10,648 bases of DNA from Alphaproteobacteria bacterium (GTDB taxonomy: Bacteria > Pseudomonadota > Alphaproteobacteria > Rhodospirillales > Magnetospirillaceae), in NCBI GenBank assembly GCA_015232485.1, contig JADFZP010000039.1, positions 3,346 to 13,993 of the forward strand. Direction: 5' to 3'. The position numbers and the translations under genes are program-made. Shown here in pieces: positions 1-6,882 of the stretch (its first letter is position 1; every line of letters begins with the position of its first letter). The notes below the pieces were generated by a model. That model was given only the letters and a program-made list of their open reading frames with translations. It was not told where the DNA came from and made no database searches.

Positions 1-78
1 AACCAACGACGAGCTATGCCAAACCATTGATATGGCGTTACGATCACCACAGGTATCACCAACACCGGTTGATATTTC

Positions 79-85
79 GGGAGGA
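79..85 (+). promoter_or_regulatory. Ribosome binding site deciding the TAXI gene start
   Basis: GGGAGGA ends three bases before ATG 89. It supports this start over the in-frame ATG at 32, which has no comparable purine-rich site before it. Confidence 0.75.
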
Positions 86-88
86 ACG

Positions 89-1021
89 ATGAAAAAAATG
101 ATCCTGGCGGCGGCCCTGGCGACCGTCATAGCGATACCCGCCGGCGCCGCCGATTTCGTCAACATCCTGACGGGCGGCACCTCGGGCGTCTACTACCCGC
201 TGGGCAACGCCCTGTCTTCGATCTATACCAAGGCGCTGCCCGAGGCGAAGGTTTCGGTACAGTCCACCAAGGCCTCGGTCGAGAACCTGAACCTGCTTCA
301 AGCGGGACGCGGCGAGATCGCCTTCACCTTGGGCGATGCTTTGAGCGGCGCCTGGGCCGGTGACGAGGAGATGGGTTTCAAAGGCAAGCTCGACAAGCTG
401 CGCACCATCGCGGCCATCTATCCGAACTATGTCCAGATCGTCGCCAGCGAGGAGTCGGGCATCAAATCGCTGGCCGATCTGCGCGGCAAGCGGATTTCGG
501 TGGGAGCGCCCAAGTCGGGGACCGAGTTGAACGCCCGCGCCATCATGAAGGCGGCGGGGCTGACCTATGCCGATATGAGCGTGCAGTACCTGCCGTTCGG
601 CGAATCGGTCGAGTTGATCAAGAACCGCCAGCTCGACGCCACCCTGCAATCGGCCGGTCTGGGCGTGGCCTCGATTCGCGATCTCGCCAACAGCGTGGCG
701 ATTCGCGTGGTCGCCATCCCGGCCGAAATGGTCGCCAAGGTCGGCGATCCGGCCTACGAGCCGGCCATCATCCCGGCCAACACCTACAAGGGCCAGACCG
801 AGGATGTGGCGGCGGTCAGCATCCGCAATCTGCTGGTCAGCCATTCCGGGGTGTCCGACGCCACCGCCTGCGCGATGACCAAGGCGATCTTCGACAACAT
901 GGCCGAGCTTCACGCGTCGCACGCCGCGGCCAAGGGCATCGACCCGGCGAAGGCCGACAAGAACCCGCCGGCTCCGCTGCATCCGGGCGCCCAGGCGTAT
1001 TACGCCAAGAAGGCGTGCTGA
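89..1021 (+). CDS. TAXI family TRAP transporter substrate-binding protein
   Basis: Periplasmic receptor of a tripartite ATP-independent (TRAP) transporter of the TAXI class; it would bind an organic anion and deliver it to the permease encoded next. The product is 310 residues, usual for the family. A signal peptide covers about residues 1-20 (MKK basic end, alanine-rich core, AGAA cleavage region). The mature start carries the family hallmark ILTGGTSGVYYPLGNAL, followed by the receptor region containing SLADLRGKRISVGAPKSGTE and a family-like C-terminal end LHPGAQAYYAKK. I chose ATG 89 because GGGAGGA at 79-85 precedes it and the signal peptide begins there; an in-frame ATG at 32 would add 19 unlikely residues before the signal. 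The only cysteines are Cys261 and the last residue, Cys310, so a periplasmic disulfide is possible. The substrate cannot be read from the sequence; dicarboxylates and glutamate are known for relatives. Confidence 0.93.
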   Translation: MKKMILAAALATVIAIPAGAADFVNILTGGTSGVYYPLGNALSSIYTKALPEAKVSVQSTKASVENLNLLQAGRGEIAFTLGDALSGAWAGDEEMGFKGKLDKLRTIAAIYPNYVQIVASEESGIKSLADLRGKRISVGAPKSGTELNARAIMKAAGLTYADMSVQYLPFGESVELIKNRQLDATLQSAGLGVASIRDLANSVAIRVVAIPAEMVAKVGDPAYEPAIIPANTYKGQTEDVAAVSIRNLLVSHSGVSDATACAMTKAIFDNMAELHASHAAAKGIDPAKADKNPPAPLHPGAQAYYAKKAC

Positions 1022-1024
1022 TTC

Positions 1025-3049
1025 GTGCAGGCGCACCAGGAAGCCGAGGGCGGCACCCATGGCCCGACGACGGCGCCGATCTTCTGGATCGGCGTCTCGT
1101 TCTCGTCGTTCCAACTGGTCACCGCGGCCTATAGCCCGCTGTCCAGTCTGGTGGTGCGGTCGGTCCATGTCGGCTTCCTGATGCTGATGGTGTTCGCCTT
1201 CTTCGCCGCCCTGCACCGCGGGCGGCGAATCGTGGCGTTCGACTGGGCGCTGGGCGGGCTGGGCTTCGTACTGGCCTTCTACCACTGGGTCTTCGAGGCC
1301 GAACTTGTGCTGCGCTCGGGCGATCCGTCGACCATGGATCTGGTGGTCGGAACGCTCGCCGTGGCGTTGGTGTTCGAGGCGGCGCGCCGCATGATGGGGC
1401 CGGCCCTGCCGCTGATCTGCGGCGCCTTCCTGGCCTACGCCTTGGCTGGCGAATGGTTGCCGGCCGGCCTCGCCCATCGCGGCTATGGCTATGACCAGGT
1501 GATCAATCAGCTTTACCTGGGAACCGAGGGCATCTACTCGATTCCCACCTATGTCTCGTCGACCTACATCTTCCTGTTCATCCTGTTCGGCAGCTTTCTC
1601 GAACAGGCCGGCATGATTCGCCTGTTCACCGACGTCGCGATGGGGTTGGTCGGGCATACCCGCGGCGGCCCCGCCAAGGTGTCGGTGGTATCCTCGGGGC
1701 TGATGGGCACCATCAACGGCTCGGGCGTGGCCAATGTGGTGACCACCGGGCAGTTCACCATTCCCTTGATGAAGCGCTTCGGCTACCGCGCCGACTTCGC
1801 GGGCGCCGTCGAGGCGACCGCCAGCATGGGCGGTCAGATCATGCCGCCGGTGATGGGCGCGGTGGCCTTCATCATGGCCGAGACGCTGAACATCGACTAT
1901 GTCGAGGTGGTGCAGGCGGCGCTCGTGCCGGCGATCCTTTATTTCGCGACCGTGTTGTGGATGGTCCATCTCGAAGCCGGGCGGCTTGGTTTGGTCGGCC
2001 TGCCGCGCGAGGATTGCCCTTCGGCGATGGGCGCGTTGCGCGTCGGCTGGCATCTGATTTTGCCGCTCGCCGCGCTGGTCGGGCTGCTGTTCTCGGGCTA
2101 CACGCCGCTGTTCTCGGGCACCGTGGGTTTGGCGCTGACGGCGGTGGTGATCCTTGGCACGCCGATCGCCGCGCGCATGGGGCCGCTCGCCCTGCGCATG
2201 CTGTTCTGGGTGGTGGTGGGGGTGGCCTCGGCCGGCTTCTTCCGCTGGGGAATCACCGCCGTGGTCGGGGTGATCGCGCTGCTGGTCGCCGCCTGCTTCG
2301 TCGTCAAGGGCGGGCGCGAGACGCTGCGAATCGCGCTGCGCGGCATGGTCGAGGGCGCGAAAAGCGCGGTGCCGGTGGGCGTCGCCTGCGCGCTGGTCGG
2401 CACGATCATCGCCGTGATGACGCTGACCGGCCTGGCCGGCAGCTTCGCCCAGTCGATCATCGGGCTGGCGCAGGGCAACCTGTTCTTCTCGCTGGTGCTC
2501 ACCATGCTGATCAGCCTGGTCCTGGGCATGGGCATCCCGACCATCCCCAACTACATCATCACGTCGTCGCTGGTCGCGCCGACCCTGCTCGATTTGGGCG
2601 TGCCGCTGATCATCTCGCACATGTTCGTGTTCTATTTCGGGATCATGGCCGATCTGACGCCGCCGGTGGCCCTGGCCGCCTTCGCCGCCTCGTCGATCGC
2701 CAAGGCCTCGGGGTTGCGCATCGGCATGCAGTGCATGCGAATCGCCATCGCCGGATTCGTGGTTCCCTTCATGGCGGTCTACGACAACGCCCTGATGCTG
2801 CAGACCACCGACCCGGTGGCGGTGATCTACATCCTGACCAAGGCGACGCTGTCGGTCGGGCTGTGGGGGGCGGCCTCGATCGGCTTCCTGTTCGCGCCGC
2901 TCAACATCTTGGAAAGGCTGCTGGCCGCCGCCGCCGCCTTCTCCCTGGTGGCGGCGCTGCCGGTGACCGACGAGATCGGTTTCGCGCTCGCGGCGGTGTT
3001 TTTCATTCAGCACGAATGGCGGCGCAGGCGGGCGGCGCGGACGGCATGA
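1025..3049 (+). CDS. TRAP transporter permease, fused 4TM/12TM (DctQ-DctM) subunit
   Basis: Inner-membrane permease driving solute uptake with an ion gradient. At 674 residues it has the size of fused TAXI-TRAP permeases, where the small four-helix subunit (about residues 1-120 here) is joined to the large DctM-type subunit. Almost the whole protein is hydrophobic helices. Family signatures are GTINGSGVANV at 228-238, followed by a conserved stretch with GGQIMPPVMGAVAFIMAE, and GMGIPTIPNYI from about 501, followed by FGIMADLTPPVALAAFAASS; these paired motifs form the transport core in TRAP permeases. The start is GTG 1025, three bases after the receptor stop; no later in-frame start keeps the first membrane helix. 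The ribosome site is weak (AAGAAGG at 1007-1013), so translation is probably coupled to the upstream gene. The 3' end overlaps the next gene by four bases. Confidence 0.94.
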   Translation: MQAHQEAEGGTHGPTTAPIFWIGVSFSSFQLVTAAYSPLSSLVVRSVHVGFLMLMVFAFFAALHRGRRIVAFDWALGGLGFVLAFYHWVFEAELVLRSGDPSTMDLVVGTLAVALVFEAARRMMGPALPLICGAFLAYALAGEWLPAGLAHRGYGYDQVINQLYLGTEGIYSIPTYVSSTYIFLFILFGSFLEQAGMIRLFTDVAMGLVGHTRGGPAKVSVVSSGLMGTINGSGVANVVTTGQFTIPLMKRFGYRADFAGAVEATASMGGQIMPPVMGAVAFIMAETLNIDYVEVVQAALVPAILYFATVLWMVHLEAGRLGLVGLPREDCPSAMGALRVGWHLILPLAALVGLLFSGYTPLFSGTVGLALTAVVILGTPIAARMGPLALRMLFWVVVGVASAGFFRWGITAVVGVIALLVAACFVVKGGRETLRIALRGMVEGAKSAVPVGVACALVGTIIAVMTLTGLAGSFAQSIIGLAQGNLFFSLVLTMLISLVLGMGIPTIPNYIITSSLVAPTLLDLGVPLIISHMFVFYFGIMADLTPPVALAAFAASSIAKASGLRIGMQCMRIAIAGFVVPFMAVYDNALMLQTTDPVAVIYILTKATLSVGLWGAASIGFLFAPLNILERLLAAAAAFSLVAALPVTDEIGFALAAVFFIQHEWRRRRAARTA

Positions 3050-3408
3050 TCTGCCTGTGGGCGGCCGGGGCGCTGTGGGCGAGCTTGGGCCTCGACGGAT
3101 TCGGTCTGTCCTGGACCCACTCGGTCGAAAAGGTCGAGTGGCGCGAGGAATGGCGGGTCGAGAACGGCCGCCTTTCGGTGGTCGAGGCGCGGGTCAAAGG
3201 CTCGGGCGCCGGCATGGAGCCGCCCGACGGCGCCCGCCTGACGGACGGCTGGTGGGTGTATGTCCCCGATCTGGCGCCGCTGGCCGAGATCGTCCTGGCC
3301 CGCTCGGACGCCACCGCCGATTGGCGTTTATGCGTCGGCGAATGCCGCCCGCTTTCGGACTGGGTGCCGCTTGACGCGGGGACGACGACGATTCGTCCCT
3401 GCGGGTGA
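3046..3408 (+). CDS. DUF1850 domain protein of the TAXI-TRAP operon
   Basis: A 120-residue protein of the DUF1850 family, whose members are commonly encoded beside TAXI-TRAP permeases; biochemical function unknown. The sequence shows a short hydrophobic N-terminus (MICLWAAGALWASLGL), which may be a signal or anchor, then the family pattern SWTHSVEKVEWREEW and GSGAGMEPP, with GWWVYVPDL further on. Its start overlaps the permease stop as ATGA, so it is almost certainly translated by coupling; no strong ribosome site is visible. Two cysteines (in LCVGECRP) sit close together and another lies near the end (RPCG), compatible with an extracytoplasmic disulfide. An accessory or regulatory role for the transporter is inference from gene context only. 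Confidence 0.88.
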   Translation: MICLWAAGALWASLGLDGFGLSWTHSVEKVEWREEWRVENGRLSVVEARVKGSGAGMEPPDGARLTDGWWVYVPDLAPLAEIVLARSDATADWRLCVGECRPLSDWVPLDAGTTTIRPCG

Positions 3409-3535
3409 TACCGGCGGGCGGTCGGAACGACCGATCGTCGAAGCCGCCATTGCGGCGGCGGCCAAGGGCGCCGGGGCGCCCGCCCGGCGAGGGGCCAATG
3501 AGGTGAGTCGATTTATCGGCTCACCGGTATGAAAT
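3409..3535. other. Hairpin-rich non-coding tail after the TRAP operon
   Basis: No convincing gene. Two clear inverted repeats are present: CGGTCG-GAA-CGACCG at 3419-3433, and a long one at 3502-3525 (arms GGTGAGTCGA and TCGGCTCACC, loop TTTA, one G-T pair). They precede the terminator at 3544-3561. They may protect the 3' end of the operon messenger; that is inference. An open frame running through here from inside the DUF1850 gene has no gene-like features. Confidence 0.5.
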
Positions 3536-3569
3536 AAAAAAGACCGGACGTCGCCGTCCGGCCTTTTTT
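3536..3569. terminator. Bidirectional intrinsic terminator
   Basis: A perfect 7-bp stem, CCGGACG (3544-3550) and CGTCCGG (3555-3561) with loop TCGC, is flanked by six A on the left (3536-3541) and six T on the right (3564-3569). Read on either strand it gives a GC hairpin followed by a U run. It therefore suits both the TRAP operon (+ strand) and the tRNA-Asn transcript (- strand), which converge here. Confidence 0.92.
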
Positions 3570-3574
3570 CAAAT

Positions 3575-3650
<76 letters not shown>

Positions 3651-3681
3651 TCAGACGCCGGAACGTCCGGCGAAGGCCCGC

Positions 3682-3710
3682 TTTATGACGCGCGCGACAT
3701 GCCCCGTCAA
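3682..3710 (-). promoter_or_regulatory. Predicted sigma70-type promoter of tRNA-Asn
   Basis: On the - strand, TTGACG (3705-3710) and CATAAA (3682-3687) are separated by exactly 17 bases. Transcription would start near 3675, about 25 bases before the mature tRNA. The leader contains a perfect hairpin CGCCGGA-ACG-TCCGGCG at 3656-3672. Predicted by eye from consensus match and position. Confidence 0.6.
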
Positions 3711-3725
3711 CCGGAAAAAAGGGGA

Positions 3726-3799
3726 TGGAGGCCGGGGCCGGAATTGAACCGACGTACGGGGATTTGCAGTCCCCTGCATAGCCACTCTGCCACCCGGCC
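3726..3799 (-). tRNA. tRNA-Cys (anticodon GCA)
   Basis: A 74-base cloverleaf on the - strand with encoded CCA (3726-3728). The acceptor stem pairs GGCCGGG with CCCGGCC, the D arm has GGCAGAGTGGC, the anticodon stem-loop GGGGACTGCAAATCCCC places GCA at 3755-3757 (TGC on +), and the T arm contains GGTTCAATTCC. A run of six T follows shortly after the 3' end on the - strand (3715-3720) and may stop some transcription before tRNA-Asn. Confidence 0.98.
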
Positions 3800-3815
3800 G
3801 GCGCGTGGGATGGGA

Positions 3816-3844
3816 CTTATAGTGTCTCGCGTCGGCATGGTCAA
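3816..3844 (-). promoter_or_regulatory. Predicted sigma70-type promoter of tRNA-Cys
   Basis: On the - strand, TTGACC (3839-3844) and TATAAG (3816-3821) are 17 bases apart, each matching the consensus at five of six positions. Initiation would fall near 3809, ten bases before the mature tRNA. The match and position make this one of the better promoters in the window. Confidence 0.78.
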
Positions 3845-3855
3845 GGTCCCAACCA

Positions 3856-3884
3856 TTGTGTTGCGGCGCGTCAGTCATTATAAA
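3856..3884 (+). promoter_or_regulatory. Predicted promoter of the PIMT-family gene
   Basis: TTGTGT (3856-3861) and TATAAA (3879-3884) with a 17-base spacer lie 33 bases before ATG 3917. It is divergent from the tRNA-Cys promoter, and the two -35 elements are 11 bases apart. The -10 is good, the -35 matches at three of six positions. Confidence 0.5.
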
Positions 3885-3916
3885 GCCGGGAAGTCCGCCT
3901 GCAGGGAGATCGAGTG

Positions 3917-4573
3917 ATGGACTTCGCCGCCGTCAGGCACAACATGGTCGAAAACCAGCTCCGCACCAACCGCGTCATCGATCCCCTGGTGGTCGAGGCG
4001 ATGGAGGCGGTCCCCCGCGAGCGCTTCGTGCCCAAGCAGATGCGCGGCATCGCCTATGTCGACGAGGACATCGACCTGGGCGGCGGCCGCTTCCTGATGG
4101 AGCCGCTGGTCCTTGGCCGGCTGCTGCAAAGCGCCGAGATCAGGCCGACCGACGTCGTGCTCGACGTGGGCTGCGGCGCCGGCTACGCGACGGCGGTGAT
4201 CGCCCGCATGGCCTCGACCGTGGTGGCGCTGGAAAGCGACCCCGAGGCGGCGGCCGGCGCGGCGGCGGTGCTCGAGGAACTGGGCGTGGTCAACGCGGCG
4301 GTGGTCACCGGCCCGCTGGCCGAGGGCTATCCCACCCAGGGCCCGTACGACGTGATCGTGATCGCGGGCCAAGTGCCCGAGGTGCCGCCCGGCTTGTGCG
4401 CCCAACTCGCGGATGGCGGACGACTCGTGGCCGTGATCTGCGACGACGATACCGGGGTCGGACGCCTGACGGTGGTCACGCGCGCCGGAAACACCTATGG
4501 CCGCCGCGCCCTCTTCGATGGCTCGACCCGCCGTTTGGCCGGTTTCGAGAAGCGGCCCGGCTTCGTATTTTGA
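3917..4573 (+). CDS. pcm: Protein-L-isoaspartate O-methyltransferase family protein
   Basis: A 218-residue SAM-dependent methyltransferase of the PIMT family, which in its classical form methylates isoaspartyl residues of aged cytoplasmic proteins to start their repair. The SAM-binding motif I is VLDVGCGAG at 81-89, followed by the acidic strand end VVALESD; the N-terminus MDFAAVRHNMVENQLRTN and PRERFVPK match the alphaproteobacterial branch. Length is normal. ATG 3917 follows AGGGAG (3903-3908); GTG 3914 directly before it is a possible alternative start. The loop that in canonical enzymes reads TISQP or TISAP, with the serine implicated in catalysis, here reads GGGRFLMEP (55-63), so true isoaspartyl repair activity is uncertain. 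It is followed by tolC, as I would expect for this lineage. Fold assignment is firm, substrate is not. Confidence 0.85.
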   Translation: MDFAAVRHNMVENQLRTNRVIDPLVVEAMEAVPRERFVPKQMRGIAYVDEDIDLGGGRFLMEPLVLGRLLQSAEIRPTDVVLDVGCGAGYATAVIARMASTVVALESDPEAAAGAAAVLEELGVVNAAVVTGPLAEGYPTQGPYDVIVIAGQVPEVPPGLCAQLADGGRLVAVICDDDTGVGRLTVVTRAGNTYGRRALFDGSTRRLAGFEKRPGFVF

Positions 4574-4717
4574 TCACGAGACGCGCGCGGGCGGGGAAAG
4601 GGCCACCTTTTCGCGCGCAATCTTCTTGATGATTCATTCATCCAAGTTATTGTGTAATCTACTGTGTTCTTGTCGCGGCCGGCCGCCGGGGTCAGGGACG
4701 CCATGGGGGTTTGTCGA
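4574..4717 (+). promoter_or_regulatory. Intergenic region with probable tolC promoter
   Basis: A GC-rich first part is followed by a distinctly AT-rich stretch (about 4619-4672), the usual look of a promoter in this base composition. Candidates include TTCATT (4633-4638) with TAATCT (4655-4660), 16 bases apart, but matches are poor and the exact promoter cannot be fixed. No clear intrinsic terminator for the upstream gene is seen. Confidence 0.35.
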
Positions 4718-6088
4718 ATGAAACGCACGATGGGTTTGCTGACCGCCGCCTTGCTGGCGACCACCGGCGCGGGCGCGGCCCGTGGGCAGACGCTGGAAGA
4801 GGCGTTGGCCACCGCATATCTCAGCCATCCCACCCTGCTCGCGGCGCGCGCCCAGTTGCGCGCGGTCGACGAGAACGTTCCCGTGGCGCTGTCGGGCTGG
4901 CGCCCCACCGTCTCGCTGGGCGGCCAAGCCGGCAAGACCCGCGTCGACGTGGCGGGGACCAGGGGCACCCTCTCGCCGCGTTCCGTGTCGCTGTCGGCCA
5001 GCCAGCCGCTGTTTTCCGGCGGCCGCACGATGGCCGCCGTCGATCAGGCGGAAAGCACCGTGCTGGCGCAGCGCGCCGCCCTGCAAGGAACCGAGCAGGC
5101 GGTGCTGTTCGACGCCATCGTCGCCTATATGAACGTGGTGCGCGATCAGGCGGTGCTTGAACTCAACATCAACAACGTGCAGGTGCTGCGCCGTCAGCTC
5201 GACGCCACCCGCGACCGCTTCCGGGTGGGCGAGATCACCCTGACCGACGTCGCCCAGGCCGAGGCCCGGCTGGCCCGCTCGATCGCCGACCGGGTGCAGG
5301 CCGAGGGCAATCTGAAGACCTCGCGCGCCGCGTTCGAGAACGCCGTCGGCATCCCGGCCGGCAGCGTCAAGCCGATCGACCCGCCCAAAGTGGGCGTGAC
5401 CGCGCTTGAGCAGGCGGTCGCCGCGGCGATCAGCCAGAACCCCGCCGTGCTGTCCGCCGAGCAGAACGCGTTGGCCGCGGTGCACGGCGTCGATCTGGTG
5501 CGCGGCGAATTGCTGCCCAGCATCGCCCTGACCGGCGATTTGGGCCGTTCCGAGAACGCGTCGCTGGCCGGCGGCCGCACCGAGACCGCCGCCGCGGCGA
5601 TCGAGGTGACGGTGCCGCTCTACCAGGCCGGCGCCACCTATGGCCGCCTGCGCCAGCAAAAGCACGTCGCGGGTCAGCGCCGCATCCAGGTCGACGAGAC
5701 CCGCCGCGACGCCATCGAGTCGGCGTCGCAGTCCTGGGAAAATCTGGTGACCTCGCAGGCCCGCACCGAATCCTTCGCCGCCCAGATCAAGGCCGCGCAG
5801 ATCGCCCTGGAAGGCGTGCAGCGCGAGGCGCAGGTGGGCTCGCGCACGGTGCTCGACGTCCTGGACGCCGAGCAGGAATTGATGGACGCGCGGGTCAGCT
5901 TGGTGCGGGCGCAGCGCGACGAGGTGGTGACCGCTTTCCAGCTCAAGGCGTCGATGGGGCAACTCACCGCGCAGACCTTGGGGCTGCCGGTGCCGGTGTT
6001 CGATCCGACCGTCCATTACCGCGAAGTGCGCGGCAAGTGGTTCGGCGGCGATATCGGCCCCGATGAGAGCACGGCTCAGAAGAAATGA
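4718..6088 (+). CDS. tolC: TolC family outer membrane efflux/secretion channel
   Basis: Outer-membrane channel protein that, as a trimer spanning the periplasm, serves type I secretion and multidrug efflux systems. The product is 456 residues. A signal peptide covers about residues 1-23 (MKRTMGLLTAALLATTGAGA). Two outer-membrane-efflux repeats follow, roughly 25-215 and 235-430, with the pattern TLEEALATAYLSHPTL, SASQPLFSGG and, in the second half, VTVPLYQAG and VLDVLDAEQEL. The end, VFDPTVHYREVRGKWFGG, resembles alphaproteobacterial TolC proteins. ATG 4718 is preferred because the basic signal start begins there; in-frame ATG 4703 preceded by AGGGA (4694-4698) is a real alternative adding five residues. 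No ABC transporter or membrane-fusion partner is encoded nearby, so it probably serves several pumps from elsewhere. Confidence 0.93.
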   Translation: MKRTMGLLTAALLATTGAGAARGQTLEEALATAYLSHPTLLAARAQLRAVDENVPVALSGWRPTVSLGGQAGKTRVDVAGTRGTLSPRSVSLSASQPLFSGGRTMAAVDQAESTVLAQRAALQGTEQAVLFDAIVAYMNVVRDQAVLELNINNVQVLRRQLDATRDRFRVGEITLTDVAQAEARLARSIADRVQAEGNLKTSRAAFENAVGIPAGSVKPIDPPKVGVTALEQAVAAAISQNPAVLSAEQNALAAVHGVDLVRGELLPSIALTGDLGRSENASLAGGRTETAAAAIEVTVPLYQAGATYGRLRQQKHVAGQRRIQVDETRRDAIESASQSWENLVTSQARTESFAAQIKAAQIALEGVQREAQVGSRTVLDVLDAEQELMDARVSLVRAQRDEVVTAFQLKASMGQLTAQTLGLPVPVFDPTVHYREVRGKWFGGDIGPDESTAQKK

Positions 6089-6118
6089 CCCCATAGCATA
6101 GGCGAGCGGGTTCCGCGC

Positions 6119-6808
<690 letters not shown>

Positions 6809-6825
6809 GACCATCGTTCCGCATT

Positions 6826-6859
6826 CGGCCGCCCGCTTGCGGGCGGCCGTTTCCATTTT
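6826..6859 (+). terminator. Intrinsic terminator between popZ and valS
   Basis: A perfect 9-bp GC stem, CGGCCGCCC (6826-6834) and GGGCGGCCG (6841-6849) with loop GCTTGC (two further pairs can form in the loop), is followed by TTTCCATTTT. It lies 18 bases after the popZ stop and 33 before valS. The interrupted T run makes partial read-through likely. Confidence 0.75.
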
Positions 6860-6882
6860 CAATATGAGAAGGAAGGTTCGGC

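Noticed and set aside
3..92. Open frame entering from the left edge and ending at the TGA overlapping ATG 89
   Set aside because: Base composition is unlike the coding regions and the peptide has no gene-like character; the stretch is better read as upstream regulatory sequence.
56..3013. Very long open frame on the - strand (985 codons) across the transporter genes
   Set aside because: It is antisense to two clearly identified genes and its translation is a low-complexity mix of His, Arg, Gln, Gly and Asp, the usual mirror of GC-rich codon bias.
1957..3045. Upstream extension of the DUF1850 reading frame through the permease gene
   Set aside because: It overlaps the permease entirely, reads as arginine- and glycine-rich noise, and the DUF1850 similarity starts only at ATG 3046.
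4580..4619. Possible terminator after the PIMT-family gene
   Set aside because: GCGCGC arms and AAAGG/CCTTT can pair only with a large asymmetric bulge and no T run follows the outer stem.
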